From assembly GCF_014831675.1 (NCBI RefSeq), contig NZ_VJXY01000034.1, positions 17,616 to 81,615 of the forward strand: 64,000 bases of DNA, read 5' to 3'. A program made the translations under genes and the position numbers. The notes beneath the pieces are model-generated. The model searched no databases. It had not been told where the DNA came from and saw only the letters and a list, made by a program, of their open reading frames with translations. Shown here piece after piece: positions 8,778 through 15,659 of the stretch. The stretch's first letter is position 1; every line of letters begins with the position of its first letter. The DNA comes from Komarekiella delphini-convector SJRDD-AB1 (lineage in GTDB: Bacteria > Cyanobacteriota > Cyanobacteriia > Cyanobacteriales > Nostocaceae).

Positions 8778-8857
8778 GCTATTTAATATAACATAATTTT
8801 GTCATTTAAATATAACAAAACAACCTATTAATCTTAAATAAAATATTAATTATTATT

Positions 8858-8887
8858 GTAGGGTGGGCATTGTAATGCCCACCCTAC
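8858..8887. repeat. Short palindromic repeat, GTAGGGTGGGCATTG family
   Basis: A 30-bp near-perfect palindrome with arms GTAGGGTGGGCATT and AATGCCCACCCTAC. A second copy is at 48768-48796. Confidence 0.85.
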
Positions 8888-8933
8888 AAACAACAAAGAG
8901 CGGTGATTCTAAATTTTGAACTTTTAATTGTTA

Positions 8934-9245
8934 TTATCGAGCATTGCGTTCTGAAACTAAAACCTCTGCTACGATATCTGGTACATTTACAAAGTCCAGA
9001 AAACCTTCGGAACCACGAATTGGTGAAATAAATGTATAGTTAGGGTCACACACTCCATTGTCATAGACTTGAATAAACCATCTATCTGGAAAACCTTCTA
9101 CACCCAGTTCTACGATGTACCAGCTTTCACCAATCAGGCGAGAGTTAAAGATTGTGAACCACTCTCTATTCTCTTCTGAAATGTTCCAATCTGCCATGAG
9201 AAGCTCTAACGCTATTTGTCCTGCATCAGTTGAAGTCAATAGCAT
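8934..9245 (-). CDS. Small hypothetical protein coupled to the orf at 9248
   Basis: No family recognised. The 103-residue acidic, soluble protein is rich in aromatic residues (WNISEENREWF near residue 20, WYIVELGVEGFPDRWFIQVY near residue 42), suggesting a compact alpha/beta domain. The ATG at 9245 is preceded by AAGGAG seven bases upstream, overlapping the stop of the upstream gene, so translation is probably coupled. The pairing with a cyanobacterial TPR/CHAT-type N-terminal module may mean the two proteins interact. Confidence 0.65.
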   Translation of the reverse strand: MLLTSTDAGQIALELLMADWNISEENREWFTIFNSRLIGESWYIVELGVEGFPDRWFIQVYDNGVCDPNYTFISPIRGSEGFLDFVNVPDIVAEVLVSERNAR

Positions 9246-9247
9246 TT

Positions 9248-9520
9248 TTACTCCTTATTAGAAACTTCAGTGGAAACTTCAGGAACTTCAGGATACAATC
9301 CCAATTGCTTAGCTAGTTCACGCCCCACAAAGAATAAAAACTGAGCGCCATCTTGATTACCTTCATGGGCGAACATAGTCGCTACTTGTAACATTGTCTC
9401 TACTAAACCAGAATCAATCAATTCTGGTTTAGATTCCAAAACTTCTGGCTCTTGACCATTGGGGCATTTAAGTAACTCATCAATCAGATTAAAATACAGT
9501 TGTTGGCGTTGTTCTGTCAT
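9248..9520 (-). CDS. Stand-alone version of the N-terminal module of cyanobacterial TPR/CHAT proteins
   Basis: The 90-residue protein begins MTEQRQQLYFNLIDELLKCP and continues NGQEPEVLESKPELIDSGLV and ETMLQVATMFAHEGNQDGAQ. This pattern (an E-Q-R start, LLxCPxGxE, PELIDxGLV, then an amphipathic helix) is familiar to me as the first about 90 residues of many large cyanobacterial TPR or CHAT-domain proteins. Here it ends shortly after that module with a Val/Glu-rich tail, so it is either an independent small protein or a relic of a larger gene. It is two bases from the next ORF. Confidence 0.65.
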   Translation of the reverse strand: MTEQRQQLYFNLIDELLKCPNGQEPEVLESKPELIDSGLVETMLQVATMFAHEGNQDGAQFLFFVGRELAKQLGLYPEVPEVSTEVSNKE

Positions 9521-9583
9521 GGTAATTTTGTTGATTTTGAGAGAAGTCTAAGCACTAACAGTCAGTGCTCAAAACTTCAGTGG

Positions 9584-10000
9584 TTACTGCTCGATACTTT
9601 GCTGCCAAAGTCTTTCCAACATTTCGACTTGTTCTTTTAAAACAGCAGCGCGGTAAAAAAGATACCTGTCATAAAAAATAATCCCTAACCCAAGACAAAT
9701 AGGGGTCAAAACGAAAAACCATTGCAGGATAGTGGCAAGTTTATATTGCTCAGCAACAGTTAGCATTTGATTAACCACATTGCGGTCAGAGGGTTTTGTA
9801 CTAGCTTGAGATTGAGAGAAATGTGTACCATTTGGCTGAGGAGTCCAGGTACTACTCTCATTAACTTTGCATGTTAAATTCTGTGATTCTACTAAGTTTA
9901 TATGTCGTTCCCAAACCACACCAAATACTACTAGCTCTGGAGAAAGCACTACTAAAGTAACTACACAAACTGTAAGAACATTTAAAAGTTTGGCTCTCAT
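9584..10000 (-). CDS. Small membrane protein with two predicted transmembrane segments
   Basis: The 138-residue protein has a hydrophobic N-terminal helix (about residues 7-28, VLTVCVVTLVVLSPELVVFG), a polar loop of about 60 residues, a second membrane helix (about 94-112, FFVLTPICLGLGIIFY) and a short charged helix at the end (LKEQVEMLERLWQQ). With both ends probably cytoplasmic, the loop would face the periplasm. No family recognised. It is on the same strand as the two small genes downstream, with a 63-bp gap. Confidence 0.6.
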   Translation of the reverse strand: MRAKLLNVLTVCVVTLVVLSPELVVFGVVWERHINLVESQNLTCKVNESSTWTPQPNGTHFSQSQASTKPSDRNVVNQMLTVAEQYKLATILQWFFVLTPICLGLGIIFYDRYLFYRAAVLKEQVEMLERLWQQSIEQ

Positions 10001-11052
10001 TTAGGCTCTCCCTTGCTAGGTAGTATGCACCCAGTAAGAAAATAACTTTTACAATTTATCTAAGTAGCTATCTGTATGTACTTCTCAAACAGTTCTGATA
10101 CTAAAGATATGTGTAAATGGTAATTTGTAAAATTGTTAGTTGTCAGTCATTTCTCTGATTAGTACTGACTACTAGCCATGAATAAATTACCTACTTTCTC
10201 ACAAAAGTAGAACTATAAGGTCAGAGCTAACGCACTCAGATACTAGAATGTAGTTTCTCCTACTGTTAAAAGAGGGATTAAGAAGTCCCCCCTTGTTCAC
10301 TAAGCTTTCGCCTAGGAATTTCGGGGGGTAGAGGGGAATCTCTGCGTAAATCCTATACGTTTTATATCAGTCCCCTCTCCACACAACAGTTTAGCTGAAT
10401 CGAATTAAGATTATTAAATTCATTAAAACAGTACTCAAAGCCTACGATTCTCACCTGATAAGTCTTTTAAAAAATCGTTGGGGTATGGGTGCTAGTATTT
10501 TTGGGTTGGGGTTCTAGTATTTAGGAAGTAGGGTTCTGGCGTTTGCAGTACTCAACTCAAAGCATTACAGGAACTAGTACAGGACTGTTTTTTTCTAATT
10601 ATTTTGTAGTTAAAACCTGTACTCAAAAAACATATCTGTATCTCTCGGTAAATATATATGCAATCACAATAAAAAGCAATTAAATTTGCCAAATTAATTC
10701 ACGTTTCTATCACAAATAAAAAATATTAAAATATAGCTGCTAATAGTTCTGCACATTATCAAGGTTGATTTCTCTAATCCTTGGTGAGTAACCTGTAAAC
10801 TCAGGAAGCTGAGCGCGAAAGGCAATGTTAAGCAATGCAATGGTAAAATATAAGTACGGCGATGAAACCACAGACTGAAACAAAATGAATGGGAACATCT
10901 CACAAAAGTTCCTCCTAAACTTCTAGATTTTGTAGTTTAGTTAAAATCTATAGTTGATGCACTAAGTTGTAATAAACTGCAAATTAAACAAACAAAATAT
11001 TATTGTATAAGTAAATACTCTGCACTAAATTGAGAATTCTAGGGGTGAATTA
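10001..11052. other. About 1 kb without a convincing gene, upstream of cysK
   Basis: Only short shadow frames are present. A C/G-rich inverted motif lies at about 10285-10340 (GTCCCCCC with GGGGGG). Three imperfect direct repeats of GGGTTCTAGTATTT type lie at about 10480-10545. The rest is AT-rich with no recognisable RNA. The cysK ribosome binding site GGGGTGA is at about 11042. Confidence 0.5.
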
Positions 11053-12012
11053 ATGAGAATTGCTAAAGACGTAACAGAACTTATTGGAAGAACTCCTTTG
11101 GTTCAGCTAAATAAAATTCCTCAAGCTGAGGGAGTAGTAGCGAGAATAGTTGTCAAACTAGAAGGTATGAACCCAGCTGCTTCAGTAAAAGACCGTATTG
11201 GGTTGAGTATGGTACTCTCAGCAGAAGCAGAGGGTTTTATTGAGCCTGGAAAAACTATTTTAGTAGAGCCGACCTCTGGTAATACCGGGATTGCTCTAGC
11301 GATGGTAGCAGCAGCGCGTGGCTACCGTTTGATTTTGACTATGCCAGAGACGATGAGCCAAGAACGACGAGCTATGCTCAGAGCCTATGGTGCATCTTTA
11401 CAGCTGACACCTGGTACTGAGGGAATGCGGGGAGCAATTCGCAAAGCCGAAGAAATTGTGGCGAACACTCCCAATGCTTATATGCTGCAACAGTTCCGCA
11501 ACCCAGCTAATCCCCAAGTTCACCGGGAAACCACCGCAGAAGAAATTTGGGCTGATACAGATGGGGAAGTGGATATCGTTATTGCTGGGGTAGGTACTGG
11601 TGGAACGATTACCGGGATTGCAGAGATACTTAAAGGGCGCAAGCAGAGTTTACAAGCGATCGCAGTTGAACCCAGCAACAGTCCAGTACTCTCTGGTGGT
11701 GAAGCCGGGCCCCATAAAATCCAAGGTATTGGTGCTGGATTCGTCCCAGATGTGCTGCGCCTAGAACTGGTTGATGAAGTAATTAGAGTCAGCGATGAAC
11801 AAGCGATCGCATTTGGGCGACGGCTGGCAAAAGAAGAAGGATTATTATCTGGTATATCCTCTGGTGCAGCTTTGTGTGCCGCCATTCAAGTAGGTAAACG
11901 TCCAGAAAATGCCGGTCGTTTAATCGTGATGATTCAGCCTTCCTTTGGCGAACGTTATCTCAGCACACCCATGTTTCAAGACTTGACTTTAGAGCCTGCT
12001 GGTGTACGTTAA
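11053..12012 (+). CDS. cysK: Cysteine synthase (O-acetylserine sulfhydrylase), PLP enzyme
   Basis: The enzyme makes cysteine from O-acetylserine and sulfide. The 319-residue sequence shows [11 protein letters not shown] with the PLP lysine at residue 46, the substrate loop TSGNTG near residue 76, the phosphate-binding [10 protein letters not shown] near residue 175, and LSGISSGAA near residue 267. The ATG at 11053 has GGGGTGA about ten bases upstream. It is convergent with the cysteine dioxygenase/ArsC-like operon, so cysteine synthesis and cysteine oxidation genes sit side by side. Assignment to cysK rather than cysM is by overall resemblance. Confidence 0.93.
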   Translation: MRIAKDVTELIGRTPLVQLNKIPQAEGVVARIVVKLEGMNPAASVKDRIGLSMVLSAEAEGFIEPGKTILVEPTSGNTGIALAMVAAARGYRLILTMPETMSQERRAMLRAYGASLQLTPGTEGMRGAIRKAEEIVANTPNAYMLQQFRNPANPQVHRETTAEEIWADTDGEVDIVIAGVGTGGTITGIAEILKGRKQSLQAIAVEPSNSPVLSGGEAGPHKIQGIGAGFVPDVLRLELVDEVIRVSDEQAIAFGRRLAKEEGLLSGISSGAALCAAIQVGKRPENAGRLIVMIQPSFGERYLSTPMFQDLTLEPAGVR

Positions 12013-12053
12013 TGCTAAGTTGCATAAAAAAGATTCTGAACTAGCCCCTTAGC

Positions 12054-12140
12054 CCGCCTAGGAATGAATTCCCAGGCTAATAGCTTGAGTCTTCTTAAGA
12101 AGACTTAAGCTATTAGCCATAGGTTTATAACCTATGGCGG
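12054..12140. terminator. Nested hairpins between convergent genes, probable bidirectional terminator
   Basis: Outer arms CCGCC (12054-12058) and GGCGG (12136-12140) enclose a long palindrome at 12077-12116, with arms beginning CTAATAGCTT and ending AAGCTATTAG. It lies between the stops of cysK (+) and the ArsC-like gene (-). There is no clean T-run, so termination is inferred from position and structure. Confidence 0.5.
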
Positions 12141-12185
12141 TTGTTGGGATTGGTGTAATATTACGGTATAGTTGCCCCTCATCGG

Positions 12186-12680
12186 CTAATGTTTACACTT
12201 ACCTTGCTGATGGTGGTGTTCATGATCATGATCATGACCGTGGGCACAGTTTTGTAGATCCTGCTTCATGAGACTTTCGCTCATTTCTTGCAAGGACTTA
12301 TCCACAGGTTTTAAGCCAATCCAAGCATCAATCTTCTCGACATCAAAACCCACCTCGCGGCGTAGGCTTTGTCCGTCGGAGGTATCGCCGACTTCTATTA
12401 AAGGACGGCGAATTAACATCGGATCTTGCAGCATCAGCACTAAAGCTGTTTGTGCATCAAGTTTTTCGGGAACTACCTCACCAGATTTTACCCGTGGAGC
12501 AGAACGATTGAACCATTCGACTACGGGGCGATCGCCAAAAAATGAGCGCAAACGTTCGACTGTCCAAGGTTCTGTTAGCAAGTTCTGTGCTACCACCTCA
12601 TGTCCTGCCGCTGTTAGCAAAACTTTTTGCTTGATACCACCTTTACAGCCTGGTTTGCTATAGAAAATTACTCTTGCCAT
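12186..12680 (-). CDS. ArsC/Spx-like thioredoxin-fold protein with His-rich tail (nitrogenase-associated type)
   Basis: The 164-residue protein starts like an ArsC/Spx family member: RVIFYSKPGCKGGIKQK with a single cysteine at residue 12, then GHEVVAQNLLTEPWTVERLR and RPVVEWFNRSAPRVKSGEV. IRRPLIEVGD near residue 89 is the family's R-P-L element. Such proteins in diazotrophs are often annotated as nitrogenase-associated protein. The last 20 residues contain HGHDHDHEHHHQQ and KCKH, a probable metal-binding tail. It is the last gene of the unit that includes the cysteine dioxygenase (about 92 bp spacing), within the cnfR/cox2 island, which supports a link to nitrogen fixation. Its function is unproven. 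Confidence 0.8.
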   Translation of the reverse strand: MARVIFYSKPGCKGGIKQKVLLTAAGHEVVAQNLLTEPWTVERLRSFFGDRPVVEWFNRSAPRVKSGEVVPEKLDAQTALVLMLQDPMLIRRPLIEVGDTSDGQSLRREVGFDVEKIDAWIGLKPVDKSLQEMSESLMKQDLQNCAHGHDHDHEHHHQQGKCKH

Positions 12681-12772
12681 TCAACTGTCTCCTAGTAGAA
12701 TACAGGTTGTTTATAGAGGCACACAAATCTGCGCCTCTACCGCGTATTGCATTCAAGCAAGAACCACCATAG

Positions 12773-13384
12773 TTAGAAATTTCTAGCACTATGTTTGACC
12801 GGATCAAACTCGAATCTTTCTTTAGGATCAGTTTCCCCATAAATATTAAAGGTAACAGTTGGTTCATCACCCACTGCTTGCACACTGTGAATTGCATCTG
12901 GAGTGAAGCTAATAATATCTCCAGGAAATAGAGTTATCTCTCCTGTCCGTTCGATTTTATCTTCACATTCTGGGTTGTGAGTGCGTTGCCAAAAAGTATT
13001 TTTTTCCTGACCTTTTAACACCGCTACTATTCCCCACGTCCCATGATTATGAATAGTTGACATCGTTCCCGGTGCAAATGTTACTGTTTGCACTGTTAAC
13101 GGAAAACCTAATTCATCGTATAGGAGTACAACAGAGGTTCCTGTATTAGGAGAAGGCTCTAAATATTGACTTCGTACCCAGTACGAATTCACAATCAAGC
13201 GCCTTACCAACATGCGGATTTCTGGCAAACAACTTGATTCGTCATTTGCACTATTAAGAACATCTTCCACCTCAGTTAAAAACCGATAAAGACGATAATT
13301 CTCTCTCAATAAATCCCATGCTCTTACTGATTTACAGGCTTGATACTGACCGTCTCCTGTTAGTAGCCAATCCCTACCTTTCAT
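12773..13384 (-). CDS. Cysteine dioxygenase-type cupin enzyme
   Basis: The 203-residue protein has the type I cysteine dioxygenase fold. STIHNHGTWG gives iron ligands His112 and His114, PDAIHSV gives His166, and FNIYGE gives Tyr182, the position of the active-site tyrosine. The CDO Cys-Tyr crosslink cysteine is not at its usual place after the HxH motif, as in most bacterial members. It would oxidise cysteine (or a related thiol such as 3-mercaptopropionate) to the sulfinate with O2. The gene starts five bases after the stop of a 55-codon ORF and is followed by the ArsC-like gene. A possible role in O2 or cysteine control in heterocysts is inference. Confidence 0.85.
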   Translation of the reverse strand: MKGRDWLLTGDGQYQACKSVRAWDLLRENYRLYRFLTEVEDVLNSANDESSCLPEIRMLVRRLIVNSYWVRSQYLEPSPNTGTSVVLLYDELGFPLTVQTVTFAPGTMSTIHNHGTWGIVAVLKGQEKNTFWQRTHNPECEDKIERTGEITLFPGDIISFTPDAIHSVQAVGDEPTVTFNIYGETDPKERFEFDPVKHSARNF

Positions 13385-13389
13385 AACCT

Positions 13390-13557
13390 TTAAAACATCA
13401 GTTGAGAAGATTGAGGCAAAATAAACGGAGGCGGGGGAGAGAAAGAAGGAATATTTGTTGTGTAAGGAGGCACACTACCAGCTGGTAAAATAGGTAAAAG
13501 AGGAGTACTAGAGTGACTAAATGTGGAGAGAGGAAGATAGAATGATAAGTTATTCAT
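13390..13557 (-). CDS. Possible 55-residue Pro/Ser-rich small protein in the dioxygenase operon
   Basis: An ATG-started frame of 55 codons fills the gap between the TPR-like gene and the cysteine dioxygenase, ending five bases before the dioxygenase ATG. The product is hydrophobic and proline-rich: MNNLSFYLPLSTF at the start, LLPILPAGSVPPYTT in the middle, FSPPPPFILPQSS near the end. No family recognised. Its ribosome binding site is weak (AGGA is about 20 bases away), and the region around the ATG contains a TGATGGTTGAT motif seen in other spacers. It could therefore be a leader segment rather than a gene, but the tight fit favours expression. Confidence 0.45.
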   Translation of the reverse strand: MNNLSFYLPLSTFSHSSTPLLPILPAGSVPPYTTNIPSFSPPPPFILPQSSQLMF

Positions 13558-13585
13558 GACTGTTGATGGTTGATTCCTGACTAAA

Positions 13586-14071
13586 TTAATCGTCTTCTTC
13601 TGGTGGACGTGTCAAAATATCCAGAAGTATGCCGGCTCCGAAATCATTTTTGGCATCAATCTCCTTAACTCTGCTACTTATCTCTTTGGCTTGGTCTATT
13701 TTTCCTAATTTTGCTAAAACCAATCCAGAAGCAGCATAAGCATTTAAGTACAATCTGATTTGGGCTTCTTCTCGCCGCTTAATTAAAAGTGGCTTAAGCG
13801 TTAACCAATCATCAGGAAGATTTTCTGCTAATTTAATTTTATCTATTAATTTGATTGTTGTTTGTAGTGCAAGTATATAATTATTTTTATAGTAGAAAAA
13901 TCTATATGCTGCTACCAAAACATCTGTATTATCACCAGTTTTGGCTAAAGCTTGTTGAATATATTTTTCGGATTCTGATGTATTTTCCCAAGTTTGTGCT
14001 GCTAATATAAGTAACTCTTTAATATCATCAGGAACCTGAAACCATGAGAAGCGATTTGCATCAACTTGCAT
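13586..14071 (-). CDS. TPR-like helical protein in the cox2 island
   Basis: The 161-residue protein starts MQVDANRFSWFQVPDDIKEL and consists of paired amphipathic helices resembling degenerate TPR units: SEKYIQQALAKTGDNTDVLV near residue 34, ALQTTIKLIDKI near residue 67, and AAGLVLAKLGKIDQAKEI-type repeats near residue 130. It has no signal or membrane segment and ends PPEEDD. It lies 28 bp upstream of the small Pro-rich ORF and downstream of coxC on the same strand, separated from coxC by a miniature element. The role is unknown; an assembly or scaffold role within the low-oxygen island is possible. Confidence 0.7.
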   Translation of the reverse strand: MQVDANRFSWFQVPDDIKELLILAAQTWENTSESEKYIQQALAKTGDNTDVLVAAYRFFYYKNNYILALQTTIKLIDKIKLAENLPDDWLTLKPLLIKRREEAQIRLYLNAYAASGLVLAKLGKIDQAKEISSRVKEIDAKNDFGAGILLDILTRPPEEDD

Positions 14072-14084
14072 AATTATTTGGAGG

Positions 14085-14158
14085 CTGGGGACTGGGGATT
14101 AGGGGCTGGGGACTGGGAAGTGAGGATTAGGAATTAGGACTAGTACCTAGGAACTAAT
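14085..14158. repeat. Dispersed CTGGGGACTGGG/GAATTAGGA repeat, left copy flanking cox genes
   Basis: The segment contains GGCTGGGGACTGGG, GAAGTGAGGATTAGG and AATTAGGACTAGTACCT. An inverted copy at about 18530-18605 matches over about 50 bp, including a long identical core. The two copies bracket the coxBAC operon. Shorter CCCAGTCCCC repeats also occur at 32470 and 52140. Confidence 0.75.
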
Positions 14159-14304
14159 AGGACTTACGCAATAACTCTCTCTTCTCTACGAGACGCTCCG
14201 CGTAGCTTGCTTCTTTGCAGGAGTATGCTATCTTTGCGTCCTTGGCGGTAGCCTGCGGCAAGCCTCTCCGCGTCTACGTTTTTCCATAATTTTGCGTAAG
14301 TCCT
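14159..14304. mobile_element. 146-bp miniature inverted-repeat element (MITE)
   Basis: Perfect 13-bp terminal inverted repeats AGGACTTACGCAA (14159-14171) and TTGCGTAAGTCCT (14292-14304) bound 146 bp without coding capacity. The interior holds common cyanobacterial repeat words such as TAGCTTGCTTCTTTGCAGGA, also found at about 29275. No clear target duplication is seen. It sits just downstream of coxC. Confidence 0.75.
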
Positions 14305-14343
14305 GACTAAATTATTCCCAGTCCCCAATACCCTATGCCCAAT

Positions 14344-14943
14344 TTAAAACAGCGTGAGAATATACACTAAGGTAAACAGAACAATCCAGATAATGTCTAC
14401 GAAGTGCCAGTAAATTTCTGCCATTTCGATGAAAGTGTGATTTGTTGCAGAATAAGTACCAGGACGACGCGATCGCCACAACACACCTAAAATCAATAAC
14501 AGTCCCACAAAAACGTGCAAACCGTGGAACCCAGTCATGATATAAAAGCAGTTGGCGAATACATTGGTAGTCAGACCATATCCTAAAGTTGAGTACTCAT
14601 AAGCCTGACCAAGCAAAAAAATTGCGCCCATGATTGCAGTAATTGCATACCAAAACTGCATTCCTTTGACGTCATTCTTTTTAATCGCCGTATCACCGAA
14701 GTGAATGACGAAACTACTCGACACCAGAATAATGGTGTTAATCGTTGGTAACAAAAGCTCTACTTCAGTTCCTTCGGGAGGCCAAACGTCTGTCATGCCT
14801 CGAAAGAACAAATAAGTGGCAAAAAATCCCCCAAACATTAGGGATTCAGAAGCGAGGAACGTTAACAGTCCCCAGACTCTTAGATCTGGATGATGTTCGT
14901 GTCCTGCACTGTCGTGTTCGTTCGGCGTTGTAGCTATAGTCAT
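14344..14943 (-). CDS. coxC: Cytochrome c oxidase subunit III (cox2-type, heterocyst-associated)
   Basis: The 199-residue integral membrane protein has five membrane segments. It shows WGLLTFLASESLMFGGFFA near residue 24 with the conserved subunit III glutamate, and FYIMTGFHGLHVFVGLLLI near residue 132. The soluble N-terminus contains HDSAGHEHH. It is the third gene of coxB-coxA-coxC. Next to patB/cnfR and fdxB this arrangement matches the coxB2A2C2 locus (alr2514-alr2516) of Anabaena PCC 7120, which encodes a heterocyst oxidase that protects nitrogenase by consuming oxygen. The tandem-repeat spacer separates it from coxA. Confidence 0.92.
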   Translation of the reverse strand: MTIATTPNEHDSAGHEHHPDLRVWGLLTFLASESLMFGGFFATYLFFRGMTDVWPPEGTEVELLLPTINTIILVSSSFVIHFGDTAIKKNDVKGMQFWYAITAIMGAIFLLGQAYEYSTLGYGLTTNVFANCFYIMTGFHGLHVFVGLLLILGVLWRSRRPGTYSATNHTFIEMAEIYWHFVDIIWIVLFTLVYILTLF

Positions 14944-15075
14944 AGATTTATTGACAATATTATCCGCTGTGCCTGTAGTGGAAGCTGTAGAGTGAGGACT
15001 ACTAGTCCTGTAAAAGTTGGGTTTTACCTCTCTTCTTCAAGGTGAGACGCTTTGAGACTTACTCCCCTTCCCTAG

Positions 15076-15244
15076 AACTACGGTGTACACACAAGTCTTC
15101 TAACATTGCTCCATAAACTTTTGATCCCCCCAACCCCCCTTTTTAAGGGGGGCAAAAACCTTTCAAAGTCCCCCTTTTTAAGGGGGATTTAGGAGGATCT
15201 ACAACGATTTTGGTTTTGTACAGAGATGTGTATACACCGTAGTT
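15076..15244. mobile_element. 169-bp miniature element carrying a C-rich palindrome
   Basis: Imperfect terminal inverted repeats AACTACGGTGTACACA (15076) and TGTGTATACACCGTAGTT (ending 15244) bound the element. CCCTA occurs beside both ends, a possible 5-bp target duplication. The interior (about 15126-15200) is a GATCCCCC...AAGGGGG palindrome shared with elements at 25945-26140 and 54066-54314. It lies upstream of coxC in the coxA-coxC spacer. Confidence 0.65.
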
Positions 15245-15381
15245 CCCTACAAGGAAAGGGGTTGGGGGTTAGGTCTGTAGTGGACTCAACTGCAAACTGC
15301 TATAGTTGTTGGCAGTCGTGCAAGATTTTAATTTAACCAAACTCTTCACTTGTTCAAGAATTCCAAGAAATTCTGAGTTTT

Positions 15382-15603
15382 GTGTTCCGAACTCGGTCTT
15401 TCGTGTTCCGAACTCGGTCTTTCGTGTTCCGAACTCGGTCTTTCGTGTTCCAAACTCGGTCTTTCGTGTTTCAAACTCGGTCTTTCGTGTTCTGAACTCG
15501 GAGTTTCGTGTTCTGAACTCGGAGTTTCGTGTTCTGAACTCGGAGTTTCGTGTTCCGAACTCAGTCTTTCGTGTTCTGAACTCGGAGTTTCGTGTTCTGA
15601 ACT
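15382..15603. repeat. 21-bp tandem repeat, ten full copies plus a partial
   Basis: Units start GTGTTC(C/T)(G/A)AACTCGG and end in either TCTTTC or AGTTTC. Spacing is exactly 21 bp from 15382 to 15592. Copies 1-5 and 9 carry the TCTTTC ending; copies 6-8 and 10 carry AGTTTC. Because 21 is a multiple of three, three frames stay open, but none is a credible gene. It lies in the coxA-coxC intergenic spacer. Confidence 0.95.
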
Positions 15604-15659
15604 TAAATGAATAGAAGTTGCAGTTACCTTGACAGGGATAATAGTACTCACTCTACTAA

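Noticed and set aside
10694-10903. 69-codon minus-strand frame upstream of cysK
   Set aside because: AT-rich, Cys/Phe/Leu-biased random-looking product with no start context.
12658-12897. 79-codon minus-strand frame between the ArsC-like and dioxygenase genes
   Set aside because: It overlaps the 3' end of the dioxygenase in another frame and has no coherent composition.
15382-15603. Possible CRISPR array
   Set aside because: The units are directly adjacent 21-bp repeats with no unique spacers and no cas genes nearby.
15306-15651. Overlapping open frames on both strands with heptapeptide repeats
   Set aside because: They are open only because a 21-bp tandem repeat has no stops in several frames; there is no ribosome binding site and no non-repeat domain.
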